Positions 34,316-43,785 of a stretch of 64,000 nucleotides of DNA are shown piece after piece. The stretch's first letter is position 1. Each line of letters starts with the position of its first letter. The notes under the pieces are model-generated. The model was not told the DNA's origin. It did no database searches and saw only the letters and a program-made list of their open reading frames with translations. Position numbers and translations under genes: made by a program. The stretch is from positions 30,402,870 through 30,466,869 of the forward strand of contig JBBCBC010000009.1 in the NCBI GenBank assembly GCA_037126765.1, given 5' to 3'. The stretch comes from Stenogyne calaminthoides (taxonomy: Eukaryota > Streptophyta > Magnoliopsida > Lamiales > Lamiaceae).

Positions 34316-36148
34316 GTGTTATACAGTGAGGAATAATTCCTACTAAGTTTTTTGAAAAAACTACTCATTCACTTTCTCATGCAGGTGGAGGATCTTTAAA
34401 GATTAATTATAAGGTTAAAAATGCTTATGTTTGTGTTGATGGTTGTTGTATTCCTAACAACTTTCTTATTGCTGAAGACATCACTAGTCAAATGATTATT
34501 GGTCTTCCTTTTCTATTTAAAATATATCCTCTTACTTTTGTTGGTGAAAAATGTATTACAGGTACTTATAATGGTAAACTTATTACTTTTAAGTTTATCA
34601 CTAAACCTATTCATAAGGTTCTTAATTTGATTCAAGATCAAATTAATAATAAAAATTGTCAAATCAATTTTCTTAAAGATGAGCTGAATTCTATTACTAT
34701 AAGTGATAGATTAAATAATCCTAAACTACAAGATAAAATCAAAATTTTAATAAATAAATTCTCTATTGAAATTTGTAATGATTTTCCTAATGCTTTTTGG
34801 GATAGAAAGAAACATATAGTTTCTCTTCCTTATGAAGAAGATTTTAAAGAGAATAAAATTCCGACTAAATCTAGACCTTGTCAAATGAACTCTGAATACT
34901 TAGAGTTATGTAAAAAGGAAATATCTTCCTTATTACAAAAGAAGCTTATAACTCCTTCTAAATCTCCTTGGTCTTGTACTGCTTTCTATGTTAATAAACA
35001 TTCTGAGCAGGAACGTTGAGTTCCTCGTTTAGTTATTAATTACAAACCTCTTAATAAGGTTTTAAAATGGATTAGGCATCCTATTCATAATAAAAAAGAT
35101 CTTCTTGACAGATTAGTCAATGCTCTAATTTTCTCTAAATTTGATTTAAAATCAGGTTTTTGGCAAATTGATTAATCAACTTTGATAGGTATAAAAGCGC
35201 ATTTAATGTACCATTTGGTCATTATGAATGGATTGTTATGCCTTTTGGGCTTAAAAATGCTCCGTCTGAATTTCAACAAATTATGAATGACATTTTTAAT
35301 CCTTATAGTGATTTTATTATTGTTTATATTGATGATATCCTTGTATTTTCTAAAGATATTGAAATACATTTTAAACATCTTGATATGTTTAAAAATTTGG
35401 TCATTAAAAATAGTCTTGTCATTTCAAAACCTAAAATGGTTTTATTCCAGACTAAAGTAAAATTTCTTGGTCATATTATTGATAAAGGTAATATTATTCC
35501 AATTCAAAGAAGTATTGAATTTGGTAATAAATTCCCTGATATTATAACTGATAAAGCTCAATTACAGAGATTCTTAGGAAGCCTTAATTATGTGTCTTCT
35601 TATATTAAGAATCTTGCTGAAGATTCCGCTATCTTATATGATAGACTTAAAAAGAATCATTCTCCTTGGAATGATGATCTTACTAAGGCTGTTATCAGGA
35701 TAAAAGAAAAGGTTAAAAATATTCCTTGTCTTATGCTGGCTAATCCCTCTTGAGAAAAAATTGTTGAAATTGATGCCTCAGATTTGCGGTATGGAGGTAT
35801 TTTAAAACAAATTAATCCTGATAATAAAAAGGATTATATCATTAGATTTTATTCCGGTAAATGGAATAATAGTCAGAAAAATTATTCTGCCACAGCTAAA
35901 GAAATTCTTGCTATAGTTAAATGTGTCCTTAAATTTCAGGATGATTTATATAATCAGAAATTTACTTTTAAAACTGATTCAGGGCTGCTACTTTTATGCT
36001 CTTCAAAGATTTTGAACATAATGTTTCTAAACAAATGTTTGTCCGCTGGCAATCGCATCTTGCTTATTTTGATTTTGATATTGTTTATAAGCAAGGGAAA
36101 AATAATTATCTTCCAAATTTTTTAACTCGTGAATTTATTTCTTCATGA
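34316..36148 (+). pseudogene. EPRV copy 3: protease C-terminus, reverse transcriptase and RNase H, broken
   Basis: The protease tail with IIGLPFLF (34494) is present, but the active-site DSG is deleted. RT follows: KKHIVSLPYEEDF (34806), PFGLKNAPSEFQQ (35241) and the catalytic YIDD at 35325-35336. RNase H has IDASDLRYGG near 35768 and ends NFLTREFISS. Breaks occur at about 35019, 35170, 35752 (Trp codon read as TGA) and 35990. RT and RNase H copy the pregenomic RNA into DNA. No integrase follows, as expected for a pararetrovirus. The TGA at 36146-36148 overlaps the next ORF's ATG. Confidence 0.85.
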
Positions 36149-36698
36149 TAGAAATGAGTCATGCTGGAAGGAATCCATATTCCTCTTATAGAGGAAGAGG
36201 AGGAAGAGGCCATCCTCCGATTATACAACATGGGAAGAAATCTCTTTTTAACCATAATATTTCTGGAAGTGACTCTTCTTCAAAAGGAGACAATGTACAA
36301 AAGGAGTTTCAAAAATTTATGAGACAAAGGAAAAAATTTTACCAATTGAGGACAATTCCTCAAAAGCAGAAGATGAAGAATCATATTCTTCAATTGCACA
36401 AAAATATTACAAATTATTTGATTCTTCTAAGAAAGAATTTATTCTTATTATTGAAGATGATGATGAGAAATTCAAAGAGTCCCCATGGATTCTTATGGAA
36501 AAGTATTTTCCAAATTCAAATTGGAATGTTGAGACTTACAAATCCAGAGGATTTTATGATAATATTCTCATTAGTCTCGGAAGTGTTAAAATCCAGCATT
36601 TTCCTCCTAAGAGTAAAACTATCAATTACTCCAAATTTATTATCAAAAAGATTATTTCCATCCAAGAATGGGGAACTTCACCTTTTACAGAAGTATGA
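36145..36698 (+). pseudogene. EPRV ORF X: small RGG-containing protein, one frameshift
   Basis: The ATG at 36145 overlaps the polyprotein stop as ATGA. The N-terminus (residues about 8-25) has an RGG-type, RNA-binding-like stretch YRGRGGRGHPP. After about residue 65 the likely frame moves: the conserved-looking continuation lies in the frame of 36495-36698 (MEKYFPNSNWNVE), ending at TGA 36696-36698. I do not recognise its family. Position downstream of RNase H is where some caulimovirids encode a transactivator/viroplasmin. Confidence 0.6.
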
Positions 36699-37468
36699 CT
36701 GATGAAGTCACACATACCACTTACCAGTACAATTACTGGGATTACCTTCAAAGTTTTTATAAAACGTTATTGTATCAGAATGCTAAGCATTCTCATATTT
36801 GGTTGATTAAAATCTGTGAGAACATTGGCAGGAATCAAATTCATAACTGGCTTTTCTCATGGTGGGGAAATTTTGGGGCTTTGGCAGATATCTTGCTAGA
36901 AGAGGTTAAAAATCTCTTAAAAGAATATACTATTGTTTCTTCAGACTTAAAGTCTCATAATACGAGTGGTAAAACTACTTGTATGTTCTTTGTGGATTCT
37001 AGAATCCCATGGGTTCTAAAATGGAGACCAGAGTTTGATTATACTGAACATGGTACACCTTGTTTATGGAGAATCCATACAACACGATTTTGGAATAACT
37101 TAAATGTTATTACCCCTGGCTCCAATGAGTCACCATTACAAGAAAATATTTCACGGATTAAATCCAAAATGGAAGAATATAGAAAAATTTCTGTTGATAA
37201 GACTTCTAGTTCTCTTCCATCATTCTCAGAATACTCTAAGAAGTATTTTGGTATTTTCTCAAAAGAAAAAATTATGGATCTTTATATGGATCATACTAAG
37301 AATGATTTATTCAAATATATTGATTTTTCTGATTCAAAATCAGATGCTTCAATGATTTCTGGATCTGATCTTCAAGATGTGCAGGATCCAAATGAAGATG
37401 ATCAGGAATTTTCTATTCAAGAAAATTTCGATCTTTTGAAGAATTCTCTCAATGGGAAATTAAAATAA
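36695..37468 (+). CDS. EPRV ORF Y: Trp-rich protein of unknown function, intact frame
   Basis: I choose ATG 36695 because it overlaps the stop of ORF X as ATGA; the frame is also open from 36668. The 257-codon product has a Trp/Tyr-rich N-terminal half (NYWDYLQSFYK, WLFSWWGNFG, IPWVLKWRPEFDY) and an acidic, Ser-rich C-terminal tail from about residue 170. There is no membrane span or zinc site. Proteins with this WLxxWW pattern occur beside caulimovirid-like sequences in many plant genomes, from memory and unverified. A transactivator-like role is only a positional guess. It is the only full-length open viral frame here. Confidence 0.65.
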   Translation: MTDEVTHTTYQYNYWDYLQSFYKTLLYQNAKHSHIWLIKICENIGRNQIHNWLFSWWGNFGALADILLEEVKNLLKEYTIVSSDLKSHNTSGKTTCMFFVDSRIPWVLKWRPEFDYTEHGTPCLWRIHTTRFWNNLNVITPGSNESPLQENISRIKSKMEEYRKISVDKTSSSLPSFSEYSKKYFGIFSKEKIMDLYMDHTKNDLFKYIDFSDSKSDASMISGSDLQDVQDPNEDDQEFSIQENFDLLKNSLNGKLK

Positions 37469-37479
37469 GGCAAGTTTTA

Positions 37480-37845
37480 ATGGAAGGTTCTTACCATAAT
37501 AGTTTCTTTACATCCTTTACAACGGAAGAATGAGATATTCAACATGGAATAGTTCGTTCCAGATTATACTATCTCCTGACTAATACAGGAGTCTTACATT
37601 ACAACATTTGGAGAATTCCTTCTCAAATTATTATTGACCATGAGAATAATGTTAATAATGATAAGAATTATCTCAAAATTCTTAAGAAAAGGATTAGAGT
37701 TTTGGAAGTATGGATTCCATGGCTTGAAGCTTCACTAAGAGGAAATCAAGGAAGAAATGTTTATCCAACTCATTGTCAAGAATTGGCCATTTTCAGGGAG
37801 TCTCTTAAACTCCTAAAAAAGCAAGCTTCATTATTGGCGATTTAG
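37480..37845 (+). pseudogene. EPRV small ORF after ORF Y, one in-frame stop
   Basis: An ATG at 37480, 11 bases after the stop of ORF Y, opens a 121-codon frame ending at TAG 37843-37845. It is broken only by TGA at 37531-37533. The product would be mixed hydrophobic/basic, with a Leu/Lys-rich stretch from about residue 65 to 85 and a Lys/Leu-rich C-terminus. I do not recognise it. Confidence 0.5.
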
Positions 37846-37899
37846 TGAAGATTTGGACTTAGCACATTCTAGCAAGATGTGTCTATAGTATCAGACAAA

Positions 37900-38076
37900 A
37901 TAAAATTTTCGTCATTGCTTACGATAGCAGACAAAGAACTGTTCTTGAATAGTAATTACTATTCATACTTTTTACTTTTTAGCTTTTGCGGTTTTGTTTT
38001 TTCCGCACTGTTTATTTTTTACCATGTCCGGCTCTTTCATCTATAAATAGGCTTGATTTTTCATTTGAGAGATACG
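37900..38076 (+). promoter_or_regulatory. EPRV 35S-like pregenomic RNA promoter
   Basis: CTATAAATAGG (TATA at 38042-38049) is followed about 20 bases later by TCATTTGAGAGATACGC (38061-38077). This closely resembles the start region of the cauliflower mosaic virus 35S promoter, where the cap site lies in a GAGAGGACACGC context. The likely start is at about 38072. At 37910-37926 CGTCATTGCTTACGATA resembles the reverse complement of the as-1 element with its paired TGACG sites. Downstream is a pyrimidine-rich TCTCTC tract (38095-38122). Confidence 0.75.
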
Positions 38077-38593
38077 CTTGAGTTTAGACTCGCCCTCTCT
38101 TTTTTCTCTCTCTACCCCTCTCTTGTGTGCAACCCTTGTAGCCTTGTAATAAATATGTTTATAAGTTTGTTTATGGTAAAGGCTCATTAAGGTATAATTG
38201 TTGTTATTTTGTTTTTATATTTATATTTTTGATGATTGCCGCCTCTATGGATGACTAGAATACTTGTATTGAATCATGGCCTGACTTAAATATACTCTAC
38301 TATCATGTGCATTTGGAATTATATTCCTATAATGATCTGTAATTTGATATATCAAAGGTAGAGTTGGTTTAACCATTAGGTTTGAGCTTTCCAGTGATAT
38401 TCATGAGTTAACTATGTGGGCTAGTCCTTGTTGCCGTAATGCCGATGAATAGGCGCAGACGTTTTCTGGGCGTAAAAGTTTTTTTCAGGTTAACTCATGG
38501 ACTATGGAATTTCTCAGTAATCTCCTATTTGTGTTTGAAAAAGATCCACAGGATACTATTGATATAGATCTTTGCACGATCCTTGTAAAAATA
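38077..38593 (+). other. EPRV pregenomic leader with stem-loop
   Basis: About 520 bases lie between the cap site and the primer-binding site, a normal caulimovirid length. A perfect 11-bp inverted repeat, CATGAGTTAAC (38402-38412) and GTTAACTCATG (38489-38499), can close a stem-loop. A 12-codon upstream ORF is at 38155-38190. Long leaders with a hairpin and short ORFs support ribosome shunting in this family; whether this one did is inferred. Confidence 0.6.
38148..38153 (+). terminator. EPRV poly(A) signal
   Basis: AATAAA lies about 75 bases downstream of the predicted cap site. In caulimovirids the signal is downstream of the promoter, so it is bypassed on the first pass and used after a full circuit. 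That gives terminally redundant RNA. Confidence 0.65.
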
Positions 38594-38597
38594 TGGT

Positions 38598-38601
<4 letters not shown>
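38594..38601 (+). promoter_or_regulatory. EPRV primer-binding site at array end
   Basis: TGGTATCA is the 5' part of the tRNA-iMet site. The sequence then changes into (AT)n. The missing continuation (TCAGAGCCATG) is exactly what begins copy 2 at 3071. Confidence 0.7.

Positions 38602-38637
<36 letters not shown>
38601..38637. repeat. (TA)n microsatellite at EPRV/host junction
   Basis: About 18 AT dinucleotides directly abut the viral primer-binding site. EPRV insertions next to AT repeats are known in rice and other plants. Confidence 0.9.
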
Positions 38638-38638
<1 letters not shown>

Positions 38639-38870
38639 CTAGTGCAATTTTAACCCATAATTTTAAATTTTCAATCAAGCAATTTTTTTTTCCAGAATCA
38701 ATTTGCATACGTATACTAATACAGTAATAATATTCTGCATAAATCTTCATTCCATTTTGCATGCATGGGTCTTAGTGTAGATTTTGTGTGAAAATTTTCA
38801 TGTGTGAAAAAATACAAAAATTGCGAATTATACACAAGTAAATACGGTTAGTGAATAAATTGAGTATATG
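38638..38870. other. AT-rich spacer
   Basis: No coding or RNA-gene signal seen; presumed host flank of the EPRV array. Confidence 0.5.
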
Positions 38871-38871
38871 G

Positions 38872-38945
38872 TGGCCCTGTGGCCTAGCGGTTGGTTGTTT
38901 TTTCTTTGAAGTGTGTGACGCAGGCTCGAATCTTCTTTATTGCAA
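38872..38945 (+). repeat. Possible tRNA-derived SINE
   Basis: TGGCCTAGCGG (38880-38890) fits the polymerase III A box and GGCTCGAATC (38923-38932) fits the B box, 33 bases apart. A T-rich tail follows. It is too short and unpaired for a tRNA gene. No target duplication was found. Confidence 0.45.
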
Positions 38946-38965
38946 TTTTTTTTATAACTTTACTC

Positions 38966-40332
38966 CAATGATTTAAAAACCGGTTCGAACCGGCCGGTTC
39001 AACCGGTTGGATCGGGAACCGGCCGGTAAACCGGTCAGAAAACCCTTATAAAACCGCTTTTAGGGTTGAACCGGATTGAACCGGTCAAAAACCGGTTCAA
39101 CCGGCCAACCTGGAAAAACCGATTTTTTTTTTTTTTTTTATATATTAAAATTCACATTTTCACTTCACTTTTAGAATTCATAATTAGAACTTAGAAGTTT
39201 CAAGACACTCAGTTTCGTTTTTTGACTTTTTCCATTTCGCCCGCCGCCCAAATCACCTGACCTGCCTTCGCCCTTGACCGCGACCCGCCACATTAACCCT
39301 TGACCCATGACGCATCCATAAATCCATTTGCTTATTTGCATTTCTCTAAAAACATTGCAACCCTATTTCTCTAAAAGGTATTGTTCACTTTCATTAATTT
39401 TAAATCAGAATGGTTGGTGAATTTGGTATTAACTTGGTGTTTGATTTATTATGGTGATTTGGTCATTTTGTGTTTGATACTTTGATTTATTTTGATAATA
39501 TGGTTGGGGAATTTTGGGAATATATAACAAGATATTGTTGTTTCAATTTGTTGTTTGAATTTGGGGAATATATAACAATTGGTTGGGGAATATTTGTTGT
39601 TCACATTCACTGTTAGTTAAGGTTCAATTTGGGGAATATATAACAAGATATTGTTGTTTGATACTTTAATTTACAGATTTAGTAAAATCATCAAGGGATT
39701 AATGAATTTCTTATCATATTTGTGAAAGAGGAAGAGGAAAATCATCCACCTATTATAGATGTTGATGAATTGAATAGTATGCTTTATGAAAATGATGGCA
39801 TTCCAATAATTGCTCCTGATGAAGGTACCTATTTTCAATGCTTGTATTAATTTAAATGATTGATTTATTTTTTCTTTTTAAATCCATTTGTATCTCTTAT
39901 AGATATGGATAAGGTTGAAAATGAAGTGCATCCTTTGGAAGAGATGGAGGAATGTGAAGAGGGCGTATATGGCGAGAATGATTGAAAGATTGCCATGAAA
40001 TAGATGATGAGAGGATATGATTAAAATTGTTTGAGAATTTGAAATTGTGTTGCTCATGACTATTATTCTATTATGTTGTGTATGACTATGACTCTATTTT
40101 GTTATCTATCATTATGACTATGATCCTCTTATGTTTTTTTAATATGAATATTAGAAGATTTTATTTAAGTGTTAGAATTTTTTTTTATATGTTACATAGG
40201 ATATATTTTAAAAAAATATATAGCAAAAGATTATATATCACGGTTGAACCGCCGGTCCGACCGGTCCGACCGGTTGAACCACCAACCGGTGGCTAGTCCG
40301 GTTCGATCACCGGTTCGGTTATGAAAACACTG
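38966..40332. mobile_element. Non-autonomous hAT DNA transposon
   Basis: An 8-bp duplication CTTTACTC flanks the element at 38958-38965 and 40333-40340. The termini are imperfect inverted repeats: CAATGATTTAAAAACCGG at the left and the complement of CCGGTTCGGTTATGAAAACACTG at the right. Subterminal CCGGTT(C)AACCGG repeats are dense at both ends, as in many plant hAT elements. The interior (about 39740-40010) keeps short open pieces rich in Glu/Asp but no transposase catalytic or dimerisation domain, so it is a deleted derivative. Confidence 0.9.
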
Positions 40333-40340
40333 CTTTACTC

Positions 40341-40860
40341 TATAAATAAAAGTATAAAAAATTCGTACCGTGGTCACAAAAAAATTTAAAAACAAGCATA
40401 CCACTATTATATAATAAATATCTATTAAATAAATTTTTCATTAAGTTATTTAGCTTTTTTTTAATAAAATACTATTGACAAAAAATATAATTAATCATAT
40501 ATAATTAATGTCATGATATTTCAATTGTAATAATTGATGTATATATTTTGAATGTTCATCTCACTATAAATTTTATATACAAGCACACAATAAAATTTAA
40601 AGTAATTTTGTCAATCGTTTGCTCAAGTATATACTTTTTTAGTTAATATATTTATAAAATACCAAAAATTTAATATATAAATACGAGTCTGCACCTTTTT
40701 CTTCTAGAAAATCAGTTTCGAGAGTTTTCCAATGCGTTTTCTGTACATATCGTCTAGAACTATGAAGTAACATTTCTCTTTCTATCCTTTTGAAAGCATT
40801 TCTTGTATCATAAATTTAAAACATAGAAAAAGGTCAATTCTGAAGGGTTTTAAAATTAAA
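40341..40860. other. AT-rich spacer, nothing recognised
   Basis: No long ORF, repeat or RNA gene seen. Confidence 0.5.
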
Positions 40861-40865
40861 TTAAA

Positions 40866-41171
40866 GCAGTATTACATGAAAACATAAATAGTATTATAGG
40901 CAAAACTTAACAGTATTACATGAAAAATATAATAATATTACACTCCTAGCATAAGAAAAAAATAATTCTAAAAGGTATTAAATGCTGAAGCAAAATATAA
41001 TAGTATTATATTCAAAACATAAAAGAAGTATTTCTTAAGAGTATTAAACCAAAACGAAAGCAGTATTACAAGAAAATATAATAGTATTACATGAAAAAAT
41101 ATAACAGTATTACATTCAAAACATAAAAAAATGTAAACTTCAGAAGATATAAAACCAAAACGGAAGTAGTA
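40866..41171. repeat. Degenerate tandem repeat around CAGTATTACATGAAAA
   Basis: AGTATTA(C/T)A followed by TGAAAA, TTCAAAACATAAA or AAGAAAATATAA recurs about nine times at 20-45 bp spacing, with ACCAAAACG(G)AAGCAGTA variants. Element C2 inserted at its right end. Confidence 0.7.
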
Positions 41172-43282
41172 TGTTGGTCCCGGTGCAAACGAGTCTTACA
41201 CGTGTATGGGGGGGGGGAATACACGTGTTCAGTGTTTTTAAAACTTTTTTCTTCGGCGTCGGCTTGGGTCGGATAATCACGAAGATTAGGTTCTCGAGAA
41301 GCATAGATTGCTCGAGTCAAAGTTCTTGTGGAGGCGGTGATCTTGATTCGCTTTCGGATACCTCAGATAATCAATTTGAGTCACGAGTGTCGGAGATCCC
41401 GAGTTGCTTGGATCGAGATAACTATCTTCTTGAATCCTCGGAAGAGAGTTCGGTTTGGTAACTATCTGTTCTAGCTACTCGATCAAGCGGAATGGTTGCC
41501 CCTTTAGTTTATACTCGTTTTAAGCTTTCTTTGAAAAAACCTTCCTTTATGAAATAGTGATTAGGCATGATTCACTTATGCAACTTCGATTGGATTGATT
41601 CCAATGAATTTCGATTGAAAAGTATGCTTTCAAAATCAAGTCAATGCAAGATTAAACCCTGGATAAGGAAAGCAATAAAGAACAGCTAGATTATAGTGGT
41701 TCGAGACTCAAGCTCCTACATCCACTCTCTCGACTCTTGAGAGAAATTCACTATCAACTTTTTGAGCTTTCGACTACCTCGTAGTTTACTTACTCAACTT
41801 CGCCCCGAGTTTTTCGACTACTCCACGAGTTTACTTACTCAACCCGACCTTGAGTTTTCTGACTACCTCCGTAGTTTACTTACTCAATCACACACAAGCT
41901 TTCAGACTACCCCTGTAGCTTACTAACTTCTCCTCTAGAGTTTTCTGACTACTCCGCGTAGTTTACTAACTCTTTACAACTCTACTCACCAACAAACACA
42001 CTCCAACTACCTTCTCAAGGGTTTGGGGTTTCTTGGTTGGTTTCCAACTAGGATGAGATATCCTTTACAATGAAGAACAATGCAAAGGGTTAGGATATCT
42101 CGACTAAGCTTTGGATAAATCTTATCAAGCTAGGCTTAGTAAAGTGAGCTCTCTTCAATATAGAAGCACTTGGGAAAATTCAAGGTATTTCGAGTGCTTT
42201 AACTTTTGCAAGAATAAGTTTGAGCTCTTGAGTTGCGTATAAATTTCCCGTCACCTTTCAATGTAGAAGGTCACCAGTATTTATAGGCATACACCAAGGT
42301 CACTCTTGAAAACTATCCGTTGGAGAGATAGCTTCGTGAGTTCCCTCTTAAGGTGTGTGAGGAACGGCTATTTTTAGGGTTTGAAACTCCCTAACATATT
42401 TTAGGCAATAGCCTTTCATGTAGCCGGTCTTCACTTTTTGCGATCTGGAACTTTTCATTACATCGACATCTTTTTATTGACTTTGTCCTTTGTCAATGTC
42501 AGTATGGTACAGTGTTGTCTTCTTCTTTTTGACTTTTGTCTCCAGTTAAAGGTAGACATCTTCAACGGCTCTTTTGGTTATAAACTCTGAGTTTGATATA
42601 ACCTTAACAACACTTCTGATTTAGTTCCTTTTGTCTGCATTTGAATGTCTTGGAAATATCTAACTTTCTAAGGTATCGCGTTTTTCTCAGTATTGCATCC
42701 TTCAGATAGATATATTGATACCTTGGAACATTCGAGGTTTATCTTGAGCATTCAAGACATTCTTGAGTCTTGATAATTCTTTGTACTTTCGGTATTCTTG
42801 ATCTTGATTTCTCGATCTTGATCTTGCGTCTTGAGTCTTGAGTTCTTGAGGTCTTCGAGTCTTGAGTCTTCCGAGTCTTTAGTTTCTTCCGAGTCTTGAT
42901 TTATCTTGCCCGATGTCTTGAGTCTTCATCTTTGAGTCTTGAGGTTCTCGATTTCATCTTGAGTCTACAATATCTTAGTTTCATACTGAGTCTTCAGAAT
43001 CTCAGTCTCTCCTTTGAGTCTTGATTCTCGATTTCTTCTTGAGTCTTGAAACTTGGTTTCATATTGAAACTAAGGTTTCTTGAAAATATCTTGAGTTCTT
43101 TGAGGTCTTGAGAACCTATCCTGAACTATATCTGCTGACTATACATTTTGCAGATGACATCCTGAATACTCTAAAACTGAATCCTGACTCAACTATCAAG
43201 ATCAATCTGAACATGTCATACTTAGGGGTTTTGGGATCTTAATCAAAATCAAATAATCTTTTATTAAATTCATCTCCCAACA
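41172..43282 (-). repeat. Element C2 3' LTR
   Basis: The 2111-bp LTR begins, on the minus strand, TGTTGGGAGATG and ends CGGGACCAACA. It carries the G-box hairpin (41198-41228, 10-G loop), tandem repeats (about 41760-41965), TATA box (42278-42285) and GACTCAA array (about 42755-43100). It keeps more CTG/CAG triplets than the other three copies. The ORF at 41171-41461 is spurious. Confidence 0.9.
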
Positions 43283-43296
43283 ATTTCCCCCTTTTT
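43283..43296 (-). promoter_or_regulatory. Element C2 polypurine tract
   Basis: On the minus strand AAAAAGGGGGAAAT precedes the LTR start. A second tract is at about 43500-43515, as in element C. Confidence 0.8.
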
Positions 43297-43785
43297 GATG
43301 ATGCCAAAACCTATCTTGTTACAAACATATAACCTATATTCAGGTTTCAGTTTATCCTATCACAAGTTGGTTCCTGAGCAGAGAATCTCCCAACAATTTC
43401 TTTAAGAAGGGAATCTCTTTTAAATAAATAATCTCTAATCAATTTAAAACATTCAACATATTTCTTCAGTAATGAATCTTTCTTAAGTAGACCATTACCA
43501 AATACTTAAACAATTTCCCCCATAGCATCATATAATTTCCCATATATGAGCATACAATCAGATCAGAGACATTCATTCAGGCATATCAAAATAAAAGACA
43601 TGTAAATAAGATAATGAGATATTATCTTTTGAGCATAATGATAAATCTTCATTGATGATAAGCATACCATTACAGATTACAATGAATTTATCAAACAAAA
43701 TCAAAAAGACAAAATTTAAAAAGTACAAAATCTTCTGAGTCTTCAGTCTTTAGTCTTCAGATTCGGCTCTTCAGTCTTCTGCTCT

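Larger units (their letters stand above)
1725..38600 (+). mobile_element. Endogenous pararetrovirus (Caulimoviridae) tandem array, interrupted by elements A, B and C
   Basis: At least three partial genome copies lie head to tail. Copy 1 gives 1725-3070 (end of protease, RT, RNase H). Copy 2 gives 3071-4198 and 13256-15837 (primer site, movement protein, capsid, protease). Copy 3 gives 15963-17719 and 32613-38600 (movement protein through leader to primer site). The family call rests on a 30K movement protein, a capsid zinc knuckle, protease/RT/RNase H with no integrase, a 35S-like promoter and a tRNA-Met site. Absence of LTRs and integrase separates it from copia and gypsy elements. The genus is uncertain. 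Every copy carries frameshifts, stops or deletions, so this is a fossil, subject to the assembly-error caveat in the findings. Confidence 0.88.

Noticed and set aside
1725..38600. EPRV array interpreted as a Ty3/gypsy retrotransposon
   Set aside because: There is no integrase after RNase H and no LTRs around the viral genes; a 30K-like movement protein and a 35S-like promoter are present.
38872..38945. A functional tRNA gene
   Set aside because: A and B boxes are present but no acceptor or anticodon stem can be paired by eye; SINE preferred.
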